DNA of 64,000 nt from Streptosporangium brasiliense (GTDB lineage Bacteria > Actinomycetota > Actinomycetes > Streptosporangiales > Streptosporangiaceae): positions 3,844,001 to 3,908,000 of the forward strand of contig NZ_JAUSRB010000002.1 of NCBI RefSeq assembly GCF_030811595.1, given 5' to 3'. Shown piece after piece: positions 24,280 to 32,200 of this stretch. Position 1 is the first letter of the stretch, and each line of letters opens with the position of its first letter. The position numbers were made by a program, and so were the translations under genes. The notes beneath the pieces were generated by a model. It saw nothing but the letters and a program-made list of their open reading frames with translations. It was not told the DNA's origin and made no database searches.

Positions 24280-25351
24280 CGGCGGGAGCCTCCGTCCCGG
24301 CGGGGGCGTGCTCGGTGGCGGCCGCGGCCCGCTCGGCGACCAGGACGGGCCGTTGCACGAGGCCGAGGGCCACCCGCGTGCCGGGGGCCAGCCGTACCGC
24401 GTCGTGGCCGGGCACGTCGCTGAGGACCTCCAGCTCGCCCAGCCGCACCCGCAGCCGCGCGGAGGAGCCGCGGAAGGACGACGCCACGACCAGCGCCCCG
24501 CCCTCCGGGTCCGGCGTGACGAGCACCGCCTCCGGGCGGACCAGCACGTCCACGTCGGGGGAGGCGGGCGACGGGCCGTCCACCGGGAGCGACCGGCCCA
24601 GGACCGCGACCTCGCCGCCGGACACGCGGCCGGGGATGTGGTTCATCGTGCCGACGAACTCGGCCACGAACGGCGTGGCGGGCCGGTCGTAGACCTCGGC
24701 CGGGGCCCCGCACTGCTCCAGCCGTCCGTCGCGGAGCACCGCGACCCGGTCGGCGACCGACAGCGCCTCCTCCTGGTCGTGGGTCACGAAGACGGTGGTG
24801 ATGCCGAGGTCGAGCTGGAGCCGCCGGATCTCCTCCCGCAGCGTGACGCGGACCTTGGCGTCCAGCGCCGACAGCGGCTCGTCCAGCAGCAGCACCCGGG
24901 GCTCCAGCGCCAGCGCCCTGGCCAGCGCGACGCGCTGCTGCTGGCCGCCGGAGAGCTGGTGCGGGTAGCGGTCGGCGTGCGCGGGGAGTCCGACCAGCTC
25001 CAGCAGCTCGGCCGCCCGGGCGTGCCGCCGGGCGGCGGGCACCTTGCGGACCCGGAGCCCGAACGCCACGTTGTCGCGGGCGTTGAGGTTGGGGAAGAGG
25101 CTGTAGGACTGGAAGACCATGCCCGCGTCCCGGCGGTTGGCGGGCACCCGGGTGATGTCCCGGCCGTCCACCAGCACCGCCCCGGCGTCGGGGTGCTCGA
25201 AGCCGGCCACGCAGCGCAGGGCCGTGGTCTTGCCGCAGCCCGACGGGCCGAGCAGGGCCATCAGCTCGCCCTGTTCGACGGTGAGGTCCAGGCCGTCCAG
25301 GGCGACGGTGCGGCCGAACGCGCGGCGCAGCCCCCGGAGTTCGACGGTCAT
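24269..25351 (-). CDS. ABC transporter ATP-binding protein (PotA/FbpC type)
   Basis: 360 residues from ATG at 25351. Walker A GPSGCGKTT, signature LSGGQQQRVALARAL, Walker B VLLLDEPLSALD and the switch His in FVTHDQEE are intact. A C-terminal TOBE-like region (about 245-340) is present, as in importers for polyamine, iron, sulfate or phosphonate. It energises the two permeases encoded upstream. It overlaps the upstream permease stop (ATGA) and the downstream HAD gene. Confidence 0.9.
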   Translation of the reverse strand: MTVELRGLRRAFGRTVALDGLDLTVEQGELMALLGPSGCGKTTALRCVAGFEHPDAGAVLVDGRDITRVPANRRDAGMVFQSYSLFPNLNARDNVAFGLRVRKVPAARRHARAAELLELVGLPAHADRYPHQLSGGQQQRVALARALALEPRVLLLDEPLSALDAKVRVTLREEIRRLQLDLGITTVFVTHDQEEALSVADRVAVLRDGRLEQCGAPAEVYDRPATPFVAEFVGTMNHIPGRVSGGEVAVLGRSLPVDGPSPASPDVDVLVRPEAVLVTPDPEGGALVVASSFRGSSARLRVRLGELEVLSDVPGHDAVRLAPGTRVALGLVQRPVLVAERAAAATEHAPAGTEAPAGAG

Positions 25352-26199
25352 GAACGCTTCCTTCCCGCTCCCGAGACGGTGAGCAGAAGCAGCCAGATGA
25401 GCAGCAGGCTGATGACGGACAGGGCCACCGAAAGCTGCCCGTCGTTGCCGGAGACGGTCACTATCCAGACCGGGAACGTCTGGTAGCCGAGCAGGGCGGC
25501 GACGGTGTATTCGCCGAGCACCAGGGCGAGGGTGAGGAAGGAGGCGCCGGCGATGGCGGAGCGGATGTTGGGGACGATCACCCGCAGCATCACGTGCGGC
25601 CACGAGGCGCCCAGGTTGCGCGCGGCCTCCACCAGGGTCCGCACGTCGATCACGCGGAGCCCGGCGTCCAGCGAGCGGTAGACGAACGGCAGCGTCAGCA
25701 CCACGTAGGCCAGGACCAGCACGACCGGGAACCGCTCGCTCTGGATCGCGATCATCGTCGCCCAGAACGGGGTGGCGGCCAGCGCCTCGGTGCCGCCGCG
25801 CAGCGCCGTGCCGATGCCGACCACGTAGGTGATCGGCGGCACGACCAGCGGCAGCGTGGCGACCACTTCGAGCACGGGCCCCAGCCGCGGGGCGCCGAGC
25901 CGTACGGCCAGCATCGCCGGGAGCGTCAGCAGCAGCACCGTCACGATCGTGGCGGCGGCCAGCCCGAGGGAGACCAGCAGGCTCGGGAGGAACCCGGGAG
26001 CCGACAGGATGCGCCCGTAGACGCCGAGGGAGATTCCCTTCCCCTCGGTGTGGACGGTGAACCAGAACGAGACGGCCATCGGGACGAGGAAGTAGAGCGC
26101 GGCGACGCCCAGCACGGCCCCCCGCCAGAACCGCACCCGCCGGGGGCGCGGGGCGACGGGGCCGGGGGCGGACTCCGGCACGGTGGCTACCGCAGCCAT
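25348..26199 (-). CDS. ABC transporter permease (second of the pair)
   Basis: 283 residues, ATG at 26199. Six hydrophobic segments and the cytoplasmic EAARNLGASWPHVMLRVIVP coupling motif identify a binding-protein-dependent permease of the PotC/FbpB-like class. The start overlaps the preceding permease by 13 bases. It forms a heterodimer with that permease (inference). Confidence 0.9.
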   Translation of the reverse strand: MAAVATVPESAPGPVAPRPRRVRFWRGAVLGVAALYFLVPMAVSFWFTVHTEGKGISLGVYGRILSAPGFLPSLLVSLGLAAATIVTVLLLTLPAMLAVRLGAPRLGPVLEVVATLPLVVPPITYVVGIGTALRGGTEALAATPFWATMIAIQSERFPVVLVLAYVVLTLPFVYRSLDAGLRVIDVRTLVEAARNLGASWPHVMLRVIVPNIRSAIAGASFLTLALVLGEYTVAALLGYQTFPVWIVTVSGNDGQLSVALSVISLLLIWLLLLTVSGAGRKRS

Positions 26200-27065
26200 C
26201 GGGAGCTCCTCCTCTGCAGGGGCAGGTAGACCGCCATCACCAGGACCGCGATGACGATCATGTCGAGGCTGAGGGCGAGCGCGATGTTCTCGTGGCCGAT
26301 CAGCACGTCGCCGGTGAGCGCGTCGGCGATCTGCAGGGTGACCAGCGGGACCGTGCTGCCGACCATCGCCGCGGCGGTGGCGTAGGCGGCGAAGGCCCCG
26401 CCGAACAGCAGGACGACGCCGCCGAGCAGCGCGGGGGTCAGCACCGGGACGCCGACGTGCCGCCAGAACTGCCAGGTGGTGGCGCCGCTGTTGTGCGCCG
26501 CCTCCCGCCACTGCGGGCGCAGGCCGTCCAGCGCCGGCGTCACGACCAGGACCATCAGCGGGACCGAGAAATACATGTAGACCAGCGCCAGGCCCCAGAA
26601 GTTGTACAGCACTCCCGAGCCCAGCCCCAGTGCGGTGGTGACCACACCGGAGTTGCCGAGCGTGGCGATCCAGATGAACGCCAGCGGCACGCCGCCGAAG
26701 TTGGCCAGCACGCCCGAGGCGGTCAGCACGCTCTCGCGCAGCGCCCGGAAGCGGGAGGTGACCACGGCCTGGGCGAGCAAGGTGCCCAGGACCGCGCCGG
26801 CCACCGCGACCAGCGCCGACAGCCGCACGCTGCTGAGGAGGGTGGTGAGGTAGGCGCCCCGCAGGCTCTCGACCACGTTGGCCGTGCTGAAGGAGGAGAG
26901 CCTGGTCTGCGGGTCCCTGACGGTGAACGCGCCGAGCAGCAGCGCGAGCGCCGGGATCCCGAAGGCCAGTGCCATGAAGGCCAGCAGGGGCAGGGCGGCC
27001 GGCCAGCTCCCGGTCCGGGCGCGGCCGCCGCCCCGTACGGCCGTGCCCGCGTCGGTCGTCGTCAC
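26187..27065 (-). CDS. ABC transporter permease (first of the pair)
   Basis: 292 residues with about six transmembrane segments. The coupling motif is REAAHNSGATTWQFWRHVGV-P, equivalent to EAA-x(3)-G. The initial 20 residues are basic and cytoplasmic. It follows the binding-protein gene after 3 bases and pairs with the permease downstream; such two-permease importers of the PotBC/PhnUV type take up small anionic or cationic solutes. Confidence 0.9.
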   Translation of the reverse strand: MTTTDAGTAVRGGGRARTGSWPAALPLLAFMALAFGIPALALLLGAFTVRDPQTRLSSFSTANVVESLRGAYLTTLLSSVRLSALVAVAGAVLGTLLAQAVVTSRFRALRESVLTASGVLANFGGVPLAFIWIATLGNSGVVTTALGLGSGVLYNFWGLALVYMYFSVPLMVLVVTPALDGLRPQWREAAHNSGATTWQFWRHVGVPVLTPALLGGVVLLFGGAFAAYATAAAMVGSTVPLVTLQIADALTGDVLIGHENIALALSLDMIVIAVLVMAVYLPLQRRSSRWLR

Positions 27066-27068
27066 GGG

Positions 27069-28226
27069 TCAGCCGGCGACGGCGGCGCCCCAGCCGCCGG
27101 CCAGGACTTCCTTGGCCTTGTTGACCTGGGCCTCGGTCGGGAAGGTGGGCTCGCCCTCGACCGGGGGCAGGTTGGCCTCGGCGGCCTTGTCGACCGAACC
27201 GTCGGCCTTCATGGCGGGCAGCAGCACCGGGCGGGCGAAGCCGCCGAGGTAGAGGTTCTGGCCCTCGGGGCTGTAGAGGAACTCCTGCCAGAGCCGGGCG
27301 GCGGCCGGGTGCGGGGCGTCCTTGTTGATCGCCTGCGCGTAGAGCTGGAAGTATTTGCCGTCGGTCGGGATGACCGTCTTCCAGTCGAGTCCCTTCTCGG
27401 CCATCTTGGGGGCGTAGGCGGCGTTGTTGTAGTCCCAGTCGATGCTGATCTGGGTCTCGCCCTTCTCGATGGTGGCGGGGGTGGTCTCCACCGGGTTGAA
27501 GTTGCCGGTCTCCTTCAGCTTCTTGAAGAAGTCGAGGCCGGGCTGGATGTCGTCGAAGGAGCCGCCGTTGGCCAGGGCCGCCGCGTAGACGCCCGCGAAC
27601 GCCGAGCCGGACTTGGTCGGGTTGCCGTTCAGCGCGACCTTGCCCTTGTACTCGGGTTTGAGCAGGTCGGCGAAGGTCTCCGGACACTTGGCGATCTTCT
27701 TGGCGTCGCAGCCGATCGAGACGTAGCCGCCGTAGTCGTTGAACCACAGGCCGCCCGGCTCCTTCTGGTTGCCGGGGATCTTGTCCCACGTCTGGACCTT
27801 GTAGGGCGCGAACAGGCCCTCGGCGGCACCGCTGATGGCGAAGGACTGGCCGATGTCGAGCACGTCGGGGGCGCGGTCCTGACCCTTGCGGGTCTTCACC
27901 GCGTTGATCTCGTCGGCGCTGGAGGCGTCGGGGGTCTCGCTCTCGATCTCGATGCCGTACTTCGCGGTGAACGCCTCGATGATCTTGCCGTAGTTGGCCC
28001 AGTCGGGCGGCAGGGCGATGACGTGGAGCTTGCCCTCCTTCTTGGCGGCCTCGACGAGCTTGTCCAGCCCGCCGAAGTCGGCCGCGGAGGCGGCGGTCCG
28101 GGCGTCCACACCGGCCGCGGAGCCGCTGCCGGAGGGCGTGGCGGTGGTCGGGGCCGCCCCGCACGCCGTGGCGCCTGCGAGCAGAAGTGCGGTCAGGCCC
28201 GCGGAGCGGATTCGGGATGCGATCAC
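27069..28226 (-). CDS. ABC importer substrate-binding lipoprotein
   Basis: 385 residues from GTG at 28226, preceded by GGGAG. The signal sequence ends in LLLAGATAC-G, a lipobox, so Cys would be lipidated and the protein anchored outside the membrane. The mature part begins with an Ala/Thr/Ser linker, then LVEAAKKEGKLHVIALP and ends with AARLWQEFLYSPEGQ, typical of family 1/PotD-AfuA-like periplasmic binding proteins. The ligand is not readable from the sequence. As first gene of the operon it defines the specificity; a phosphonate such as 2-aminoethylphosphonate is one candidate because HAD phosphatase and UTRA regulator accompany it (weak inference). Confidence 0.87.
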   Translation of the reverse strand: MIASRIRSAGLTALLLAGATACGAAPTTATPSGSGSAAGVDARTAASAADFGGLDKLVEAAKKEGKLHVIALPPDWANYGKIIEAFTAKYGIEIESETPDASSADEINAVKTRKGQDRAPDVLDIGQSFAISGAAEGLFAPYKVQTWDKIPGNQKEPGGLWFNDYGGYVSIGCDAKKIAKCPETFADLLKPEYKGKVALNGNPTKSGSAFAGVYAAALANGGSFDDIQPGLDFFKKLKETGNFNPVETTPATIEKGETQISIDWDYNNAAYAPKMAEKGLDWKTVIPTDGKYFQLYAQAINKDAPHPAAARLWQEFLYSPEGQNLYLGGFARPVLLPAMKADGSVDKAAEANLPPVEGEPTFPTEAQVNKAKEVLAGGWGAAVAG

Positions 28227-28275
28227 GTTGTCTCCCAAGGGGGTGTCGCGCGATATGCCATGAAATTAAGCGAAC

Positions 28276-28283
28276 TTGTACAA
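28276..28283. promoter_or_regulatory. Palindrome in the importer/GntR divergent region
   Basis: TTGTACAA, extended as CTTGTACAAACAAG (28275-28288), lies about 50 bases before the binding-protein start. HutC-type GntR regulators bind short palindromes with a TA centre (known), so this is the best operator candidate. Confidence 0.45.
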
Positions 28284-28577
28284 ACAAGCTAGACCCAGTA
28301 GGTCGGCAATCGGTTTCCTTCCGATGAACGCCAGGAGTACGTCAGTGGAATGCGAGAGCTGGGGATTCATAGGGGTTTCCGGCTTGTTTAGGGTGGAGGT
28401 GGGACGGCCGTCCGGTGTGCGCAGTGAAGGAGCTCCCGCCGGGAGGCCGGCCAGGTGGAGCCGGAGTCGGACCGGGTGGAGCCGGAGGCCGGCCGGGGTG
28501 AAGGGCGGGAGTTTGAGGGACGAGGCGAGATCGCGCGGCCGGCGGATGCCCGGCCGGGCGTCCGGGTGGAGGCGATC

Positions 28578-29333
28578 ATGACGGCGCGCTACGTGGGGAT
28601 CGCGGCCGAGCTGAGGGAGGCGATCGTGCGCGGCGAGTACGCCGTGGGGGCGCAACTGCCCTCGGAGGCCGAGCTCGCCGCCCGTTTCGCCGCCTCCCGG
28701 GGCACGGTCCGCCAGGCGGTGGCGGTGCTCGCCGCCGAGGGGCTGGTCGGCTCCCGGCAGGGGGCCAGGCGGATCGTGCTCGGCCGCGAGCGCAGCCAGA
28801 GTTTCGCCGAGCTGAACAGCTTCGCGCAGTGGGCCAGGGCGATGGGTCACCGGGTCAGCGGGCGGGTGCTGGAGCAGCGGCGCCGGGGCGCGGACGCCGC
28901 CGAGGCGGCCCGGCTCGCGCTCCAGCCGGGCGATCCGGTGCTGTCGGTGCTACGGCTGCGCTCGCTCGAAGGCGAGCCGGTGCTGCTGGAGCGGACCGTC
29001 TACGCCGGATGGATCGCTCCGGCCGTCGAGCGGATCGACCCCGGGTGCGAGTCGGTCACCCAGGCCCTCTACGACGGCGTCGGCCTCGTCATCGCCTACG
29101 GCGAGCATCTCATCGACGCGGTCGCGGCGGGGGCCGAGGACTCCCGGCTGCTGGCCGTGCGGCGGGGCAGCCCGTTGCTGCGCCAGCGGCGGGTCACCAC
29201 CACCCACGAGGGCCGCCCGGTCGAGCTGTCCGACGACCGCTACCGCGCGGGCAGCGTGACCTTCAGCATCCGTAACTCGGTGGACGCCAATCCGCTGGTG
29301 CGGCAGGTGGGGGACTTGCGCCCGGCTCAGTGA
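28578..29333 (+). CDS. GntR-family regulator with UTRA domain
   Basis: 251 residues from ATG at 28578, which follows GGAGG; the upstream open frame is Arg/Gly-rich and untypical. The winged helix contains LPSEAELAARFAASRGTVRQA and RQGARRIV. The UTRA domain follows, with the characteristic GDPVLSVLRLRSLEGEPVLL and LLRQRRVTTTHEGRPVELSD. Regulators of this HutC/PhnF type sense the transported metabolite. It is divergent from the importer operon and therefore probably represses it. Confidence 0.87.
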   Translation: MTARYVGIAAELREAIVRGEYAVGAQLPSEAELAARFAASRGTVRQAVAVLAAEGLVGSRQGARRIVLGRERSQSFAELNSFAQWARAMGHRVSGRVLEQRRRGADAAEAARLALQPGDPVLSVLRLRSLEGEPVLLERTVYAGWIAPAVERIDPGCESVTQALYDGVGLVIAYGEHLIDAVAAGAEDSRLLAVRRGSPLLRQRRVTTTHEGRPVELSDDRYRAGSVTFSIRNSVDANPLVRQVGDLRPAQ

Positions 29334-29405
29334 GAACGTATGTTCGATAGACATGCCCCGTCTTCCCCCGGGTGCCGATCCGGAATCCGCAGGGGGAGAA
29401 GCGTC

Positions 29406-29672
29406 GTGAGCAGACTTTACGGTGACCCGATCGAGGTGTGGACCCGGGAGGGGCGGCCGGTCCAGTTCGTCTGGCGTGACCGGCTGCACGCCGTCCGCCG
29501 GGTGGTGGACCACTGGGTGGTCTCGCGCGAGTGGTGGAAGACCTCCGACAGCGATCCGGGGGAGCGCCGGTTCTGGCGGGTCGAGGCCGACCCCGGCAGC
29601 AGGATCGGCACCTACGAGCTCCGCTTCGACACCGCGGGTGAGGGCTGGCTGCTGATGAGGGCGTGGGACTGA
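29406..29672 (+). CDS. DUF6504-family small protein
   Basis: 88 residues from GTG at 29406 with GGGGGAG upstream. The sequence SRLYGDPIEVWTREGRPVQF, then VWRDRL and the REWWK and YELRFDT motifs match the DUF6504 family as recalled, often encoded beside the mutagenic polymerase/ImuA genes in actinobacteria. No such genes are adjacent here. The function is unknown. The 3' end is the first unit of a 23-bp tandem repeat. Confidence 0.75.
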   Translation: MSRLYGDPIEVWTREGRPVQFVWRDRLHAVRRVVDHWVVSREWWKTSDSDPGERRFWRVEADPGSRIGTYELRFDTAGEGWLLMRAWD

Positions 29673-29741
29673 CGGTGCTGAGGGTGCGGGACTGACAGCG
29701 CTGAGAGCGTGGGGCTGACGGCGCTGAGAGCGCGGGACTGA
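29650..29741 (+). repeat. 23-bp tandem repeat, 4 copies, starting in the DUF6504 3' end
   Basis: The last 23 bases of the gene, ending GGGACTGA at 29672, are followed by three copies ending GGGACTGA (29695), GGGGCTGA (29718) and GGGACTGA (29741). Each copy repeats the stop codon. Confidence 0.9.
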
Positions 29742-29780
29742 CGGTCCCGCCCGCCGCGGCCCTCCCGGGGCGCCCTCGCG

Positions 29781-29915
29781 GTCAGTGCTGGGCCTGCCGT
29801 ACGGCGCCCCGCTCGGTGAGGGGCCGTCAGTGCTGGGTCTGCCGTACGGCGCCCCGCTCGGTGAGGGGCTGTCAGTGCTGGGCCTGCTGTGCCGCGCCCT
29901 GCTCGGTGAGGAGCC
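29781..29915 (-). repeat. 45-bp tandem repeat, 3 copies, ending in the DUF4328 gene
   Basis: GTCAGTGCTGGG begins at 29781, 29826 and 29871. On the minus strand each unit reads as 15 codons closing with CAGCAC or CAGACCCAGCAC and TGA. The copy at 29871 is the real C terminus (QAQH, stop); the two downstream copies are stop-terminated in the same frame. Confidence 0.92.
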
Positions 29916-30579
29916 GTGAGAGGGCCTGCGGCGCGGCCGGGCCCGCCGGGGCCCGGCGGGCCCGGCCGGCGCCCATGGTCTGGATCCGGGTGATCTGCCG
30001 GACGGTCGCCGCGCACAGCAGGGCCGAGACCGTGACGGTGGCTAGCTCGGCCGGGCCGAGGCCGGTCAGCTCGCTGTCACCCGGGGTGCCGAGCGGCGGC
30101 CGCGTCAGCACCAGGGCGAGCAGGGTCAGCCAGCTCAGCCACCAGGCGGCCAGCAGCGCCGCCCAGCGGCCGTGGTGGCCGACCGGCGGCCGGGAGTCAC
30201 GCCAGAGGCGGTGCACCAGCGCCGGCGGGGCGATCAGGTTGACCGCCGGCACGGCCCAGGCGGCCAGCACCCGGCCCGCCGGCGCCCCGGGGACGGCACT
30301 CTGGCGGGCCTGGACCAGCCAGGTCAGGTAGGCGGCGACGGCCGCGACGGTCGTCGCGGCGGCGAGCATGACGAGGACGGCGAAGACGCTGACCGCGCCG
30401 GCGAGGGCCTGCGCGCCGGGGGCATGGGGGTCGCCGCCGAGTGCCGAGATCTCCCGGGCCAGCCGCCGGCCACGGGCCTGCTCGAACACCACCAGGGCGG
30501 CGGTGGCGGCCACCTGGGCGGTGAGGGTCACATATACGGCTGAAGCAGACTTTTTAGGTAGGGATGGGACGGAGCGCAT
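29872..30579 (-). CDS. DUF4328 membrane protein
   Basis: 235 residues. Four to five hydrophobic segments are visible. The segment WLVQARQ and then VLAAWAVPAVNLIAPPALVH-RLWRDS is the recognisable DUF4328 pattern of aromatic and Pro/Asn residues. Function is unknown; such proteins are abundant in actinomycetes. The C terminus is Gln/Ala-rich and is copied twice downstream as stop-terminated repeats. Confidence 0.75.
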   Translation of the reverse strand: MRSVPSLPKKSASAVYVTLTAQVAATAALVVFEQARGRRLAREISALGGDPHAPGAQALAGAVSVFAVLVMLAAATTVAAVAAYLTWLVQARQSAVPGAPAGRVLAAWAVPAVNLIAPPALVHRLWRDSRPPVGHHGRWAALLAAWWLSWLTLLALVLTRPPLGTPGDSELTGLGPAELATVTVSALLCAATVRQITRIQTMGAGRARRAPAGPAAPQALSRLLTEQGAAQQAQH

Positions 30580-30702
30580 GTATATCTCCCCCCGCCATGC
30601 GCTGAAGGACCTGCCCCTTTCCTATCCCTCCCGCGCCTGCGCTAATCTGCCTGTTTGCTCCCTCCCGCGCCTGCGTCGATCTGCCTGTCCGCGCCGGGCG
30701 GA

Positions 30703-31353
30703 TCAGCTCACCACACCCGACTCCCACGCCCAGGCCGCGATCTCCACCCGGTTCCTGGCGCCGAGTTTCGCCTGGATGCTCCCCAGGTGCGTCTTGACCG
30801 TGGACAGCGAGACGAACAGCTCCGCCGCGACCTCCTGGTTGGTCCGTCCCCTGGCCACCAGGCGGACGACGTCGAGCTCGCGCTCGGTCAGCGGCTCGCT
30901 GAGCGGCCGGGTGGTCCCGGCCCGGGGATGGGCCAGGTGTTCGAGCAGGCGCACGGTCACCGACGGCGACACCAGCGCGTCCCCGGCCGCCGCGGCCCGG
31001 ACCGCCTCGATCAGCAGTGTCGGCCCGCTGTCCTTGAGCAGGAACCCGGTCGCGCCCGCGCGCAGCGCCCCGTAGACGTATTCGTCCAGGTCGAAGGTCG
31101 TGACGATGACCACCCGCATGGGGTCGGGGACGCCGGGGCCGGCCAGGATCCGGGTGGCCTCCAGGCCGTCCAGCTTGGGCATCCGGATGTCGAGCAGGCA
31201 CACGTCGGGCCGGAGCCGCCTGGCGTGCTCGACCGCCTCGGCGCCGTTGCCGGCGGTCGCCACGACCTCCATGTCCTCCTGGGCGTCCAGAATCATCTGG
31301 AAGCCGGTCCGCACCAGCTCCTGGTCGTCAGCGATGAGCACCCGAATCGTCAC
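30703..31353 (-). CDS. NarL/FixJ-type response regulator
   Basis: 216 residues from GTG at 31353. The receiver domain has the acidic pair in LIADDQE, phosphoacceptor Asp in CLLDIRMP (about residue 53), Thr in VTTFD and Lys in LLKDSG. The C-terminal LuxR HTH begins LTERELDVVRLVARGRTNQE. No histidine kinase gene is adjacent, so this is an orphan in the window, unlike most regulators of this class. It is divergent from an ABC exporter operon and is likely its activator; direct repeats of TCGGAC occur in the shared 115-base gap. Confidence 0.9.
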   Translation of the reverse strand: MTIRVLIADDQELVRTGFQMILDAQEDMEVVATAGNGAEAVEHARRLRPDVCLLDIRMPKLDGLEATRILAGPGVPDPMRVVIVTTFDLDEYVYGALRAGATGFLLKDSGPTLLIEAVRAAAAGDALVSPSVTVRLLEHLAHPRAGTTRPLSEPLTERELDVVRLVARGRTNQEVAAELFVSLSTVKTHLGSIQAKLGARNRVEIAAWAWESGVVS

Positions 31354-31468
31354 CTGATGGATTCTGCCAGCTCGAAATGTGGCATCGGACTTTCGGACGA
31401 TGGCCCCGCCCGCTAATCGGACGGTCGGCTGATCCGCCGCGGTGCCCCCGCGAGGGAGAGTCGTCGCC

Positions 31469-32200
31469 ATGAGTGTTGTTCTTGAAGGGGCCGGTCTGGT
31501 CAAGCGGTTCGGCCCCACTGTGGCGCTGGGCGGCGTCGGGCTGGCCGTCGGTGCCGGCGAGGCTGTGGCGATCATGGGACCGAGCGGGTCGGGCAAGTCG
31601 ACCCTGCTGCACTGCCTCGCCGGGATCATGAAGCCGGACGCGGGCGAGGTGCACCTGCTCGGCCGGCGCATCGACGGGCTGGGGGAGCGCGAGCGCAGCG
31701 CCCTGCGCCGTACCCGGTTCGGGTTCGTCTTCCAGTTCGGCCAGCTCCTGCCGGAGCTGCCGGCCGAGGAGAACGTCGCGCTGCCTCTCATGCTCGGCAA
31801 CGTGTCCCGGGCCGACGCCGTACGGCAGGCCCGCGGATGGTTCGGCCCGCTCGGCCTCGGCGGCATGGAGGGCCGCCGCCCCGGCGAGCTCTCCGGCGGC
31901 CAGGCGCAGCGGGTGGCGATCGCCCGCGCGCTGGTCACCCGGCCGGCGGTGATCTTCGCCGACGAGCCGACCGGCGCGCTCGACCAGAGCACCGGCCACG
32001 ACACGATGCGCCTGCTGGTGGAGGCCACCAAGCACAACGGCGCCTCGCTGGTGGTCGTCACCCACGACCCCCAGGTGGCCCGATGGTGCGACCGGACGGT
32101 CGAGGTCCGCGACGGCCAGATCCTCCCCGGCCGGTACGGCGCGCAGCCGGCCGCCGGTCAGGAGCCGTCGACCCAGGTCCTCCCCGGGGTGACCGGATGA
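31469..32200 (+). CDS. ABC exporter ATP-binding protein (LolD/MacB type)
   Basis: 243 residues from ATG at 31469, following GAGGGAG. Walker A GPSGSGKST, the FVFQFGQLLPEL Q-loop, signature LSGGQAQRVAIARAL and Walker B VIFADEPTGALD are those of LolD/MacB/FtsE-type ATPases. It pairs with the FtsX-like permease encoded by the next gene (overlap ATGA). In Firmicutes and actinomycetes such modules, controlled by a two-component system, give resistance to or export of peptides (known); the substrate here is unknown. Confidence 0.92.
   Translation: MSVVLEGAGLVKRFGPTVALGGVGLAVGAGEAVAIMGPSGSGKSTLLHCLAGIMKPDAGEVHLLGRRIDGLGERERSALRRTRFGFVFQFGQLLPELPAEENVALPLMLGNVSRADAVRQARGWFGPLGLGGMEGRRPGELSGGQAQRVAIARALVTRPAVIFADEPTGALDQSTGHDTMRLLVEATKHNGASLVVVTHDPQVARWCDRTVEVRDGQILPGRYGAQPAAGQEPSTQVLPGVTG

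Noticed and set aside
25348..28287. A single 979-codon open frame spanning the permease and binding-protein region on the minus strand
   Set aside because: The first 690 codons are an out-of-frame reading of the binding-protein and first permease genes with Arg/Gly/Pro composition; only the last 283 codons are a real permease.
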